Assembly (NCBI GenBank): GCA_038030265.1
Contig: CM075940.1
Coordinates: 2,852,001-2,916,000 of the forward strand
From: Corythucha ciliata
Lineage: Eukaryota; Arthropoda; Insecta; Hemiptera; Tingidae
Reading direction: 5' to 3'
DNA length: 64,000 nt
Shown here: one piece after another, positions 31,481 through 44,010 of the stretch
How the letters are laid out: each line of letters opens with the position of its first letter
Numbering within the stretch: the stretch's first letter is position 1
Notes under the pieces: generated by a model
Told to the model about the DNA's origin: nothing
What the model saw: only the letters and a program-made list of their open reading frames with translations
Databases searched by the model: none
Translations under genes and position numbers: made by a program

Positions 31481-31779
31481 TGAAAAGTCTGACATAGGTA
31501 TATTACCTAGAAAGTAAAAGTTCCAAACGAAATAGAAACCACAATCTGCACGAAGGAAAACAAATTTGAGCAAAGTAATGAAACGATAGTTTATTAAAAT
31601 TATTAGGAACTTCAATAACATTTCGTGGATCTAATCCGCATAAAAGTTTAGTTTACACTTCCATAGTTTGATGCTGTTGTTGTCCTGAACATATTCCCCA
31701 TTGAAACGGACCAAAAAATTGACGGCGGCTTCAATAGTTGTGAAATATAAAATGCCATTCCATTCTTCATTTTACCCAC

Positions 31780-32570
31780 GAATTAGCGCTTTTTCTCAAT
31801 TTTCAGCAGGGAATTAGCACTTTTCTGAATTTGAACGTAAAATTATCATTTTTTGGCCCGCTTTATCAATTTGTCGATTAAGAAATTTAAAGAAATGATT
31901 TATAGCGTTCCTCATTTGCACAAAATTCTGCATTTGGGCAGTTCATTTCCACCCGTCTTCTCCACTAACATATGATTTAATTCAGTGAAGACGGGCGGAA
32001 ATGAACTGCCCAAATGCAGAATATGATTTAACATATGATTTAATTCAGTGAAGACGGGTGGAAATGAATAGTCCCGTTGCAGAATTTGGTGCAAATGGGG
32101 AACGCTATTAGACAAATCATCTTCGAACCATGAAGAAATATTTGATCATGAAACAGATGAAGTTTTTAGTCAGCTCTTTAATCCACGATTGATAAAGTCG
32201 GCCTTACTATTCCATGAATTAGCGATTTTTATCCATTTTTGCTACAAATTGGCGTTTTGCTCGATTTTTAGATGCGAATTAGCCCTTTTTCTCAATTTGA
32301 GCTGAAATTTAGAGTTTTCCTTAATTTTAGCAGCGCTAATTAGTGATTTTTCCAATATCAGGCGTGAGTAAGGCGTTTGTTTTACATTTTAGCCCCACAT
32401 TGGCCGTTTCATTTCAATTTAGTTATGGGTTAGCACTATTTCTTAGTTTTAGCCTCGAAATATCTTTTAGAAGATTCGGATTGGCGTTTCTCAATTTTAG
32501 CCGGGAATAAGTGATTTTTTTTCATTTTTATCCGCAAATTAACGTTTTTTATACAGGTTATTCGTGAATT
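31780..32570 (+). repeat. Degenerate ~29-bp minisatellite with inserted palindrome
   Basis: Units near GAATTAGCGCTTTTTCTCAA plus TTTTAGC, opposite in orientation to 1940-2345. It is interrupted at about 31900-32112 by a palindromic element with one left arm and a duplicated right arm ('gaagacgggcggaaatgaac', 'gaagacgggtggaaatgaat'). Confidence 0.65.
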
Positions 32571-33435
32571 TTCTTAAAAGTCTAGGCCGATAGTCAACCA
32601 CGGGTTTGGAGATGGTCTATAATATAGACCGAAAACCGGCGGTTAACTAAAGCAATGAATATTTTGCAGAGAGGTTACTTCCTTCGTTAACAACTTGAAG
32701 AATACTCCACTATTTCGTATCACAGGAATGACAGACTATTTTAACGGATATTGAATGCTTGAAGTGGCGAACAAATCGTAAAATACCACCATGAGCGATT
32801 TGGAATTGAGCACAACATATTTCAATTATTATTTTCATTTTATAGAGAGGTAGAGAAAAGACGTGATGTAGAGGGAGTGTTGGAAGAAGAGGCGATATCA
32901 ATTACTTTTTCAAACCTTTTAATTTTGCTAAATTGGTAGTTTTGGGACGTCCTAGGCAAGGGCGGATCTGGGACCTCTCTCAGAGGGGGAAATCGAAACC
33001 CATCCCCATCCCCCATTACACCACAATCACCTTTCCAACTCCCTTCCCCTATGTTTAGAGCGATTAGACCAGCTCCAGGGGGAGGAGGATACACCGACGT
33101 TACCGGCCAATAGATCCGGGGATGGTCCTAGGTTTCTGCTCATAAATGAAATGCACTCTTTCCGACCGCCAGCTGCCGGAGCGAAATTTTTCATTTTTTA
33201 AAAAATGCTTTGTATCTTGAAAATTGCAAATGGTGACAAAGGTCAAATTAATAGACACCCGAAGATTTGATCTGGCTGCTCAACCTTTGTACCCCTTGGA
33301 AACCCTTCCCAAGTTTTTTTGTTCTATCGCAACCCCTTCCCCCTGAAAACTCCACCTTACAAAGAAAGAGAAAGGTTTTAGAATTCAATTCACTTCAGTA
33401 CCTATCGTTGTTCAGTTCGAGTTCGAGCGTAAGCA
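32571..33435. other. No feature seen
   Basis: AT-rich with no convincing gene. The short frames on both strands near 32710-33094 are not supported. Confidence 0.4.
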
Positions 33436-33590
33436 GCGAAGAAAACTTTTAAAAAATCGGAAAAAACTTTTAAAAAATCGGAAAAACTTTTTAAAAATCG
33501 GAAAAACTTTTTAAAAATCGGAAAAAACTTTTAAAAAATCGGAAAAACTTTTTAAAAATCGGAAAAAACTTTTTAAAAATCGGAAAAAAC
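33436..33590 (+). repeat. 20-bp tandem repeat, about eight copies
   Basis: Unit GGAAAAACTTTTTAAAAATC, almost perfect, about eight copies. Confidence 0.95.
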
Positions 33591-33673
33591 GAAAAAGTAA
33601 GTTAATGCCGAAATAGTATTAATATTTGAGACGTCTCCTCTCTAAACATCTGAAATTTATCTATGTCATGTAG

Positions 33674-33912
33674 ATGGCGGAAGAGCCAAGATTTTTAATT
33701 TTTGGCGGTGAAGCTGAACGACCTCCGGAAAGAGCTCATGAACAAAGAAATGGATGAGGACCCTCCTCAACCCCCACTCGATGTGGCCCCATGAAGGGGG
33801 GGGGCTCGTTGTGGTCGCGAACAAGAAGGGCCCAGACGGCGAGGCCGAGCTGGCCCGTCCGTGGCCGTGGCCATCGAGGGCTAGGCGGTGGAAGAAGCGG
33901 TCCGACGTAAGT
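33674..33912 (+). other. Possible GC-rich exon-like segment
   Basis: An isolated GC-rich island. An ATG at about 33674 opens MAEEPRFLIFGGEAERPPER and stops after 27 codons. A second frame then reads DEDPPQPPLDVAP, and a GTAAGTAA donor-like site follows at 33907. A 9-base G run (33796-33804) may be the cause of a frame break. It could be a fragment of a host gene or of a mobile element. Confidence 0.2.
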
Positions 33913-33959
33913 AAATGAAAGCTATCCAAATATGGCACGTTACTTGCGATTAAGATGCT

Positions 33960-36235
33960 TTTTTTTCTAGATTTTTCGGCCGCATCAATAATACATTATT
34001 GTTATTAATGATTACAAGCAGAATTGTAAATAAATTATAATTTTTCACTTATTTGACACTATGTTTTACTTCTTTTCTTGGCTATGTTAAAAACATAAAA
34101 TTCAACAGCATGCTAGTCCATTCCAAGGAACCCTTTCACCTATGTGCATTATTACTTATTTTCATCATGTTTTACCGTGTCCAAATTTGTATTTTTACTT
34201 TTTACTTCTTAATGATGAATCTTGGTCACCTTCCGTCTACTATTACTTTCTTGAAGACTTCGTATCAAGGAAGCAAGTTTCTTTTGACTTTTACTTCTTA
34301 CTTCCTTGTTCTAGTTTACAGGGGTCGTATCATTTCATGGTCTTAAGAACCTATTTGTGACAAAATTGTTGAAGACTTCTCATGATATAAGATGTTAATT
34401 TGGTTTTACTCGTTTCCACACCGCCCATGGGGTAGAATAACGGTGGAGATGAAGGTGACCGGTATGCATGTGTAAGCATTCATTCTTACGTTAATGAAAT
34501 ATGGGCAATGAGGACTGTACTGTATAGCTCACACTCCTGACATGTCTACTATAACTACTAAGTTAATAGTCACACCGCTCCACCGTTTCGGCGCGTTTTT
34601 AGTGCATTCCATTTATGTCAAAATGCACTATTGGTCTCGTCGTGATGGTAGCAAACATGGGTCAAGACATGTTTTTTTCATGTTACAGAACCTCTAGAAC
34701 ACGAATTTAGTGGTCTCCAGAATTTATATATACAGGGTGGATCCGTATAAGTGTGACGAAAATTGGGTAAAACTACGTTAAAAGTGGAGTAAAATGGTAC
34801 CTTCCGAAGTGTCCTACGTCGATCCGTTCCGCGTGTACACATTTCACGTTACCACTGACGTTTCTCACGAAAACGTCACGAGAATGCACAAAAACCGTGT
34901 TTTGACGAGATCTACAAACTTTGTTTCGACGACTTTTTCGTCAGATTATTTTAAAATTTGGATTCATGAAATGGGGCAAAAAGTCGACCGCGTTCCTTCG
35001 TCGTCAAGCGTATCATGATTTTGAATTTTTTAGCAAACTTTTAAAAATGGGTGACCAATTTAGGCTAATTTGGCTCTTTTGTTATTTTATAGCAACATTT
35101 TTTAGGCGTTTTTGGCTTATTATTTCTCAATAATAAGTCTTTGTAGTCGTATCGCAAAAAAAAAATTTTGACCCCCCCTCAAAATTTGTAGTTTTACGTT
35201 TCAAAGTGCGTAGAATACAATCCTGCAATAAAAAAAAAAGTCCGTCCGCCGTCCGGGCCATATCTTGCCCTAGGATTGCTCGAAAAAACTCGTTCTATCG
35301 CACATAGACTCCATTTGGGGTCTAGTTGGTCTTAACATCTGATCAGTTTGATCAAATAACCTCCTTGGGTTTTATGGGCCAAAAGCGGGTCCAAAATGGG
35401 GATTTTCAAAGGATTTGGGGTCATAGGGGTGTGGGGTGTCGATTTTCATGTAATTTCAAGCCGGATTTGACTACATCCATGAATAATAAACCCACAGTCG
35501 AAATAATAAGGCATTGTTCGATAATTCGCAGCGTTTTTATATGCGGAATTGGTTGGAGGGGGTGTTTAACAGTTTTCCAGGCGTTACTCGGTTTTTTTGG
35601 TACATGGTCTTGGATGGTGATATTATGTAAAGTTTTGCAAATGGGAGCTTTTTTGAAAGCGGTACTCTCTTGCATTGCGACTGTATCGTCATTATCGGTT
35701 GGATGTCCTTCATTTGGGCATTTTCATGAATTCGTATGAAAATGTACTCCATAAAATTTTTTAAAATTTTCAAGGATCATCCTATTATTTGGTCATCCGG
35801 TTAATTTTTTTTATTATCGAAGTACATTTATTTTTTATTACATGTATGTGATTTTATCCAGTTCGTCGCAGTTACCTACCAAGTTTATTTGTCAATATAA
35901 TGTGATATGAGTTTATTGAAATGTGTTCAGTTTACACTTCAAACCCTAATTTATCACCCTTTTCGGTTATGGCAGCTTTGCGTATTACGAGATTTAGTGC
36001 GTATTGCGAGCAGACTTTTATGTTACTAGCGACCGATTCGGCTTTTTTAAAGAAGGGGTTATGGTGGGGTAATGGGCAATGGATGATGGGGTTTATGGGG
36101 TTTTCGAAGAAGGGCGGTGAGGTTTTAGAGGTGGGTACAAAGTATCAACTTGATACTTGGTCACTGAAACTTCAATGTACGAGTACCTAGTAGTATGAAC
36201 TGATACTGCCCGATTGAACCGTACAGGATATTTTT
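33960..36235. other. Gene-free stretch
   Basis: No convincing gene. A transposon-end-like phrase (ATATACAGGGTGGATCCGTA) occurs at 34728-34747 but no partner end was found. Open frames at 34794-35739 and 35921-36190 look accidental. Confidence 0.4.
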
Positions 36236-36239
36236 CAAA

Positions 36240-37060
36240 ATTTTATCTCACGTATTTCCTGATATAGAGGGGGGGACAGGTCATGTCGTCACGTCTGTTG
36301 TCATTACTTCGTCCATGTTTGACTTGAAAATTTCAAAAAAAAAATACCTTTGTGATCTTCGTACTAAGCTCTTTCCAATGACACCCCACTCGACGGGATA
36401 ATTCAATTTGTTAACGTAAGTACGTTTTACGGGAGTATAGGGACTAATTCGGCAGAAGTGGCCAAATGAGCCTCACAGCGCCCAGAAGCGCCACAGAATT
36501 GGGGTGGTAGAGGGGTATCTCACCATGACACCAACTCTACTGACAGCCAAAACCGCTTTGAATCTTTTCTGCTTGTTGGCGGCTGAGAAAGCGAGAATGG
36601 TCAAAATAGGCAATGCTGATGAGCAGTCCTTTCAAAGGAATCAAGTATTTTGGCTTTTCCAAGGCAAAACTACTGTCATCCCTTCCTGGTCCAAGTAAAG
36701 CTAACAGAACGAGTAAGCTCAGCGAACGGCCAGATTGGCGGTGCTTGAAATAGTGGCTGACGGGGATTTTTTTGTCATGAAAAACCACGGGATCAAATTT
36801 AGTTTTCAATGAAACGAACTAAAACGTTTTCACGTTAAACTCCGGGTCCTGACGATTATTTTTAAAGCCCCCACTTTTTCGTCTCCCCGGAGTGGAGGAA
36901 AATAGAAATTCATTTTTTATGATTGAACTTGAAGTCCTTCACTCGAAACACAAGCATGCAGAATTTCAGTGCTGAGATATTCGAGCGTTTCACTTCAACG
37001 CTTGACGTTACACCTCATAGCCATTTTAAAGACGTTTTACGTCATATTAGAATCTATTCT
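36240..37060 (+). repeat. Dispersed repeat, inverted relative to 43440-43800
   Basis: Parts around 36245-36410 ('aggtcatgtcgtcacgtc', 'ctaagctctttccaatg') and 36815-37060 ('ccactttttcgtctcc', 'gctgagatattcgagcgttt') occur as reverse complement at 43500-43800. The left copy has extra sequence (about 36420-36810) between the two parts. A related 'cgagctaaaacgtattcacg' phrase is at 21669. Confidence 0.65.
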
Positions 37061-37099
37061 ATCAGAATTGCAGAAAATTTAGATCTGAATCCGCCGTGG

Positions 37100-37610
37100 C
37101 ACCCGTCCTTTTTGTTTGAACGTGCAGGCAATGTTGAAGTGGTGCCGCTGCCGCGCCGCTCCGTTTGAACGTATCTGTGTTTTCCTTCATAGCGGCACCG
37201 CTGCCGCTTTTTAAAACCGCCTCAACACACGGTAGAAATTCCTGCCGCAGCGGTTGCCGCGCCGCCACAGCCACCGCCTTGAATGAACCCATTCACTCTT
37301 GTGTGTTCTTTCTCCCCTCGCGATAGTATTGAGTGGTCCGCCGTGGGGCAAACCGCCTAGTTGCCCCCACTCAAAAATTTGAAGGGTCTGAAAGAAAGTA
37401 AAATAGGAAAAGCTTTACCGTTGCCGGTTTCAATTGATTGAATAAACCGAAATTCAAAGTTTATAAACATAATTAACTAAAAAAGCATTAAATTTGTGGT
37501 GAATTATAAAAAATAAGAGTGCGAATTTAACAAAATTCAAATTCATATATCATTTAAAATGTTTAACGCGTTTTCAACATTCGTTATCGTCGAGGTTTTT
37601 TTCAAATGAC
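37100..37610 (+). repeat. GC-rich block plus repeat shared with 21770 and 15931
   Basis: A 'gccgctgccgcgccgct' GC-rich block, likely a small inverted element, runs into sequence shared with 21770-22000. From 37385 it joins the repeat shared with 15931-16155. Confidence 0.55.
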
Positions 37611-39960
37611 GAACAGTCTTTATTCAACCTAGGCCCGCAAAGTTTCGAGTGTCGAACTACATCTATGATTCCAACTACCAACAAAAGCAATCATTTCCAC
37701 AGCGCGGGACTGATTTTCTCGTCTTTTTTATTCGTAAATCCTTTCATGCCCGTATTTTAATCTCCAGGAAATGTAGGCACAATAAAACTCTTTGAGGCAT
37801 CAAGTGCGAATGCAATCATTCATAACACAACCTGACCAAGTAAATATCATTGTGTACCAATGTACTATGAATCAAAACAACAATGCTTGAGCACGGTTAA
37901 TGGATCGCATTTTCCATTTTCCCCTTTCAGCTGTACCTGTAGCAGATGTTATAAAAAGTGACTTAGGCAATTTTCTTTCGATGAAGAAAAATTTTTTTGT
38001 ACACGTAATCATTAAAAAAGATTTGAGAAATAAGAAAGATTGAAAAGAGAAGCCTTCTTCCCACTGACCAGAAAGGGACGCTCTGTCGTGGCTTCACTGC
38101 ACCACCATCCACATGCCCCAGGGCTCAATGCGAACAACGTCGAACATGCATATTTTAAATTCCTTACGGGGGGTGGGGGGATTTTTACAGTCCTCGTTCA
38201 GTCGCCATGGAGTACGCTCAATGATTTTTAGATGCACCTCCTCCCTCGAAGGCGGAGGTACTCCATGCATCCTTGCCAGTGCGATCGTTCGACGAGCACA
38301 AACGTGAAGGATGGAAAACCGCAAACCGTACGAGTGGTAGTATGCCCGGCCCAGTACTTAGTAAGATGTGGGAAATGTTCGCCAACCAAACTCCCATATA
38401 TGCCAGGTCTATGCAAACTGTGTTGACTCTAGATTTTTATTTCCCGCATTCGGAAAAACGTAGGGAGGAGCAGGTTCAAAATATAAATATAAATATAAAC
38501 ACAGAGTTATGGTGTCCACTCTTAAATTTTCCGGGGTTTAAGTGATAGTACTTCACAGTGAGTTTGTGTGGGAAACGGGATGGGGTTTTTGGCTTTCCGA
38601 CAAAGTACACGTTACACGTTGACGAAATACATAAGTACCGGGTGTGACAAAATCTCGTACGGTATTGTTCTACCGCTGAGAATAGTGGACATCGCTTATG
38701 TCCATTGCATCGAAGAGCAAGCAAACTATGGCTCTCATCTCTGTTTGGAAACAAGATTGACGCGTTTGGCAAACGGTTCTGTCACAAACAAAGTTCAAAT
38801 TGTGATGGACGACAGACGCAATCCTCGTCACAAGAATACAGCAGGGTTCAACCTAGTAAAAGATAAGACGGCTCATTTTGATCATTGAGAAGAGAAGCAA
38901 TCTAAAATTCAGTTCCGATCGAGCCTTCGCCCTCTCTCACTCTCTGTCTCGTCTCGTCCCATTCGAATTTCCCAAACGACGCCGGCGCCTTCGCCGCTAT
39001 AGGGTACTTTCATTTTTATTTACTTGGTACAATCCTTACATAACGAAGAAAATATTTTGATTAATCCACTCTCCTTCCCACCGACTACCATGTTTTTGGG
39101 CGATTTGACAATCAGGTGGACTGCGGGGCTAATACCTTCATCCCATTAGAGATCACTGAATAAGCTTCCGCCGCTAGTCGTAAATGATTTTCAATATATT
39201 GAACTTCACCAGAATCCAAGACGTCTTCTAGTTATCTCAGTTTTTAAACAAGAATGTTATCTAGTTATCTCATGTTCAAGTTTTTAAACAAGAATGTTAT
39301 TTCATTTAGCACCAGCAGGATTTATTCCAGTGGGCACTGCAGGAGAATTCGTAGCTCCGCTACCACGCCGCCTGGTGGAGCTAACTACGATGCTCAGCTC
39401 GGCGAAATAAATGCTTGAAATCGCGAAATCAATTCGTTGAAACAGAAACAAAATGAATCGGGACAAATTATATAGAACACTCGGGAATTCCAATCAATAA
39501 ATTGAACACTCATTACCCGAAAAGCCACGGATCTAGAGGACGCCAAATCCGCGTTCGAAAAAATATCAGTGTCACGTTTGAGTTACTTTAAAACAAGAAA
39601 TGTACTACTTTTGTTTGAACCCGGGGCCTCGGAGAGAGCTGTTAATGCAGATAAATTCAACATTCATTGACTAAATACACTCCGTAAGAAATAATTTATT
39701 TATTTTTGATCGGAAAGATCCAATTGTCCACTTCGGCATCATGCTGATGATTGTAATTTTTTTGTGGACGCCACATGGTAGCGCCTGTATAATTTACGCC
39801 ACATATAAAATATATATGTGTTTATACTAATAATATAAAATACACTGATGGTAATGACCAATTCAACAAATTCCTTAAAACCGTCTCGCATTGCCTCCCA
39901 GTCCGTTCCCCCTCCATAGGGAAATTTAAATAAATAAAAAAAAAAAAAAAAAAAAACAGT
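37611..39960 (+). other. Mostly gene-free; two weak coding-like frames
   Basis: Two plus-strand frames read somewhat like protein: 38273-38545 (VRSFDEHKREGWKTANR, then a Met-rich MWEMFANQ phrase) and 38568-38888 (LTRLANGSVTNKVQIVMDDR near the end). Neither shows a known motif, start context or splice site. A poly(A) run at 39940-39956 precedes the piggyBac relic. Confidence 0.25.
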
Positions 39961-40309
39961 TTTTTTTAGCCCTCCGCTTTTCTAATTTTGCAAGTTCGAC
40001 GTTCGTAATTTATTCGTAGTGCTTTCATAGTACGTTGAGGTTCACTTATAACCCTTCGTGGACGACGCCGAACCAACCCAGAGAAAAAGATAGCATCCGT
40101 ACACCGAAGCTTCGTTCGCTGACGGGGTCTGCCTAAATCCGCACCTTTATTTCTATCGCTCCGGTCCATTCCGCAATTTAAAGCACCCCATCGAGCCAAA
40201 ACCCGCACGCTTCCAGGAGTACGACGTTCAAGTTTATTTAAAAATATCGCAGGTTCTCCAAACGCCCAACCAAGATTCACAAACAAGTGCAGACTCATGT
40301 AATCAAGAC

Positions 40310-41195
40310 GTGGACTCAGAAGAAATGAGGGAAGCTACCAAGTATTACGGGAGGAAACAGTGCTTCACTTGGGAATCGGCTCCACAGTGTGCTCCAAGAG
40401 CTGAAATGACGCTCTTCATGCAAGGATCTCCAAACTCGAAGGAAATGCCTTGGCTTTGGGAGACGCACCAACTCCGGAGGACATTTGGCGCCTCTTCATT
40501 ACTGCTGATGTGTTGGAAAATACGTTGCAGCATACTAACAAAAAATTGGCTGCAATGAGAGCAAAAATCAAACACTCACGTCTCCTACGAAGATTTTTCA
40601 TCAGCGAGATGAATGCACTGTTTGGCGTGATAGTTCTTTGCTGCATACTCAAATCAAAACGAGAAAATTTACCTTATTTTCTCAGCATGGGAGTTTCTGG
40701 ACGCCCTATTCAGGGCAATAATGTCCCTGAAACGGTGTCAAGTTGTGTACGAGCGTTGAGATTTCAAGTCCCAGAAACCCGCTTTGCAAAGAAGGAGGAA
40801 AACAAAGCTGCGGCTATATCAATTTTTCGACGTATTCGTCCGCAATTGCAAGCAAAATTATACGATAGGGGCTTATGCTTGCGAGGATGAAACCCTCATA
40901 CCTTTTAGAGGATGATGTGGCTTTAAAATACACATGCTGATGAAACCTGTTTCATACGGCATCAAGTTAGTGCATAACAGATGCCGAAAACGGCTACCAA
41001 ATTGACACTTACACATATTCAGGATCAGAGAGTGATGGCCATATCTAATCGGAAGAAGAACTTAATTTCAAGAAACTGACGCAGGCTGTAATTCGACTCA
41101 CAAAGGAAATCCAAGGATCATATAGAAACGTGACCGTCGATAACTGGTTCACGTCCATTGAATTAGCCGAAGTTCAGAAATTTGTCTCCTATCCT
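40310..41195 (+). pseudogene. piggyBac-type transposase, dead
   Basis: The transposase is broken over at least three frames. N-terminal part: YYGRKQCFTWESAPQ near 40336. Next, from 40450, PTPEDIWRLFITADVLENTL, then the block MNALFGVIVLCCILKSKREN and GRPI, typical of the piggyBac DDE domain start. After a frame break come DETLIPFRG-like and CGFKIHMLMKPVSYGIKL-like segments (40880-40970). Last is NVTVDNWFTS at 41126-41155, carrying a conserved catalytic Asp. The C-terminal third is missing: at 41205 sequence from the 23.7-kb hairpin family begins. The family cuts and pastes DNA at TTAA sites; this copy cannot make an active enzyme. Confidence 0.85.
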
Positions 41196-41204
41196 GGACA
41201 GTTT

Positions 41205-42330
41205 TACAATTCAAGTCCTATTTTTCGAACATTAGGGTAGTGACGTAACGCTCCAACTATAGTTTCCAGAAATATTCAGAGTGTTGGTCGCTACTTTTGT
41301 TTGGAGTAGCCTTTTATTTCCTCACCAGCCCCACCCCTCATCTTACTCAACTCTTAACGCGTACGTTAGCAAAATTTCTAAGATGATTGCTTTTAATTAA
41401 TCACCTTGTTTATTTCGATAAACGTTTTAAGAATTACAGAATAGGAGGACTGCTGATCGGCCACCACTGGGTTTTTTTGTTCTCGCAGTAAGAACGGCTG
41501 GCGTTATCAAGAACAGAGCTAATTATTATCGAAAGAACGGACAGATTTCTTTTATTATTTGCGTTGTTTCCAACTTGCTTGAGTTTTCTTCGCATTGAAT
41601 AACAATTTACGAATGATTTCGGGATACTTGCTATATTTTCCATCTGTTTGATTATATATTCATCAATTTGTGATCGACAATACGTTTGAGATGGTCAATT
41701 CTTGGTGGAGGGGAAGAAGGTAATTAGCGAACTACTTATATTCAATTTAATGCTTTTTCAAGCAGTGTGTTGGGCGAGGATGCCTCCTCTCCCAAACATC
41801 ATACATATATGATTACATTGGTCTTAGCCTTATAAAGCCAGATACAAATTTTCAGCTGCCCCCCCCCCCTTTTCTTTAACTCTTAACGCGTGCGTTAGCA
41901 AAATAAACAAGGTGAAAAATTGAAATTAATCAGCTAAGAAATTTTGCTAACGCACGCATCAAGAGTTGAATAATATAGGGGCTGTTCGGTTTCTAGGCAA
42001 TTTATAGAAATTGATTGAATATTTTGGTCGTTACTTGGCAAGTACCGCATGTGTGTATCGGGCTCAAGAGTAGGATTTCCCCTTCCACTGTCTCCGTCAA
42101 TAATTAATTTTTCACTTATCAGTTTTCTATGGTCTTGCCGAAGTATTGCTTTTACTACAAGATCTAAAACTGCCGATTGTAAAATTTCAAAAGGTTTCAC
42201 CATCAAGTAGCTGGTATTACACATTATTAGGAGTAACTAGGATATTTTATAGTGGATTTCTCCACCGAGAGTTGGGCCCCCTTCACACGAGGCGATTAGT
42301 TGATTCAACTGAGCTGACCAAGCAGACGGA
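41205..42330. repeat. Hairpin half-element and small palindromes
   Basis: 41208-41262 matches one arm of the hairpin at 23695. A 95-bp palindrome at 41878-41970 has arms reading ACTCTTAACGCGTGCGTTAG, and one arm also lies at 41344-41370. An 11-base C run precedes it (41859-41869). No gene seen. Confidence 0.55.
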
Positions 42331-42489
42331 AAATTAGTTGACTGCCGTGTGTGAACGGCCAGGCGGATTTGCGGTCAATTAATTGAGTATATGAGGACAC
42401 CCGCCTGGGCGGACGAGTTGACTGTGTGAGTGGGTAGAGGCGATATTGGTATGTGCTATGTTCAATAGGACAAAGGGGGGACGGCATTT

Positions 42490-43370
42490 CACGTGACGGA
42501 ACGACGATCAGCTTGACTTCAACGACATCATTTCAGATATCGAGCCCTACATTGAGCCAACGAAAAACTTCGAGCGCGTTCAATTCAACTTGAAAAATCA
42601 GCTACCTGGAGAAACAGTTTCATAGTACACCAACCTTATGAACGAAAAAAGAATGTCATTCGATCCTGGAAAAAGTCAACAGTGGAAGTCATTCCAAAAT
42701 GCAAAGAAGCCTTCTCAAGTCACGGAATCTTGGACGCACGTGCTGCAACTGCGGACTAAGTCGGCATACACCAACCTTATGAACGAAAAAAGAATGTCAT
42801 TTGATCCTGGAAAAAGTCAACTGTGGAAGTCATTTCAAAATGCAAAGAAGCCTTCTCAAGTCACGGAATTCTTGACGCACGTGCTACAACTGCGGACTAA
42901 GTCGGCATACACCAACCTTATGAACGAAAAAAGAATGTCATTTGATCCTGGAAAAAGTCAACTGTGGAAGTCATTTCAAAATGCAAAGAAGCCTTCTCAA
43001 GTCACGGAATTCTTGACGCACGTGCTACAACTGCGGACTAAGTCGGCATACACCAACCTTATGAACGAAAAAAGAATGTCATTCGATCCTGGAAAAAGTC
43101 AACTGTGGAAGTCATTTCAAAATGCAAAGAAGCCTTTTCAAGTCACGGAATCTTGGACGCACGTTCCACAACTGGGAACGAGAAGGTCACTTCTTCAGGA
43201 AAAGCTCCTAAACGTGGAACCTTGAACAACGTCAGTCGGCATACACCAACCTTATGAACGAAAAAAGAATGTCATTTGATCCTGGAAAAAGTCAACTGTG
43301 GAAGTCATTTCAAAATGCAAAGAAGCGTTCTCAAGTCACGGAATCTTGACGCACTAGCATTTTTGATCAA
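42490..43370 (+). pseudogene. Gene fragment with 141-bp (47-aa) in-frame tandem repeat
   Basis: Unit starts (ATG) fall at 42638, 42779, 42920 and 43061: four units of exactly 141 bp. A fifth, degraded unit starts at 43254 after a 52-bp extra segment. Each unit encodes MNEKRMSFDPGKSQ, then WKSFQNAKKPSQVTE and a HVLQLRTKSAYTNL ending. The 195-codon frame is open from 42638 to 43225. Upstream (42500-42630) another coding-like stretch, IEPYIEPTKNFERVQFNL, ends in a stop. I do not recognise the protein; a decayed transposon gag or a host gene fragment are both possible. The near identity of units implies recent amplification. Confidence 0.55.
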
Positions 43371-43439
43371 CGGAAAACCAACATTATTCCCGAACGTCTT
43401 CAGCTTACTACTATAATTGTTAGTACATTTCCTATTACG

Positions 43440-43800
43440 ATCTTGGTAAATTATCCGACTTTTACGTGACGTGAAAACGTCTAAAATGGTTAGTTAAGAG
43501 GTGTAACGACAAGCGATGAAGTGAAACGCTCAAATATCCCAGCACTGAATTGTGTTGAGTAAAGGATATTCAAGTTCAATAATGAAAAATTAATTTTCAT
43601 TTTCCCCCCACTCCGGGGTGACGAAGATAGTGGGGGCTTATAGAAATAATTTCAAATTATCTAATCGAGTATCAATGGAAAGAGCTTGGTACAAAACTTG
43701 CATATATGTACTTTTATCCAAGTCAAGCACATAGACGACATTGTAATGACGCCGAACGTGACGACATAACCTGACCCCCACTCATTACAGAAAGTTTGAA
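43440..43800 (-). repeat. Inverted copy of the 36240-37060 repeat
   Basis: Reverse complement of parts of 36245-37060, including 'caaatatcccagcactgaat' and 'ggaaagagcttggtac'. Confidence 0.65.
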
Positions 43801-44010
43801 TACCAACCATTATTTATTGATGGACGTGGAATTTTCGATGAGCCAATTGCGAAATTTAGGCCGTGATAGTAATGATGATAAATGAGAGGTACGTCAAAAA
43901 TGGACAGTAGGTACTTCGGAAATAAACGTTTTGTTGTTCAAAGGGGGGGAAGGGGCGTATCTCCATACCAACTGAATCCGCAGCTCATACCGGAATTTCC
44001 CCTCATACGA

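Noticed and set aside
33666..33938. 90-codon minus-strand frame in the GC-rich island
   Set aside because: Antisense of a GC-rich segment with better plus-strand features (donor-like GTAAGT); composition alone keeps it open.
34728..34760. Transposon terminus starting 'acagggtggatccg'
   Set aside because: Resembles common transposon ends but no inverted partner or target duplication was found within reach.
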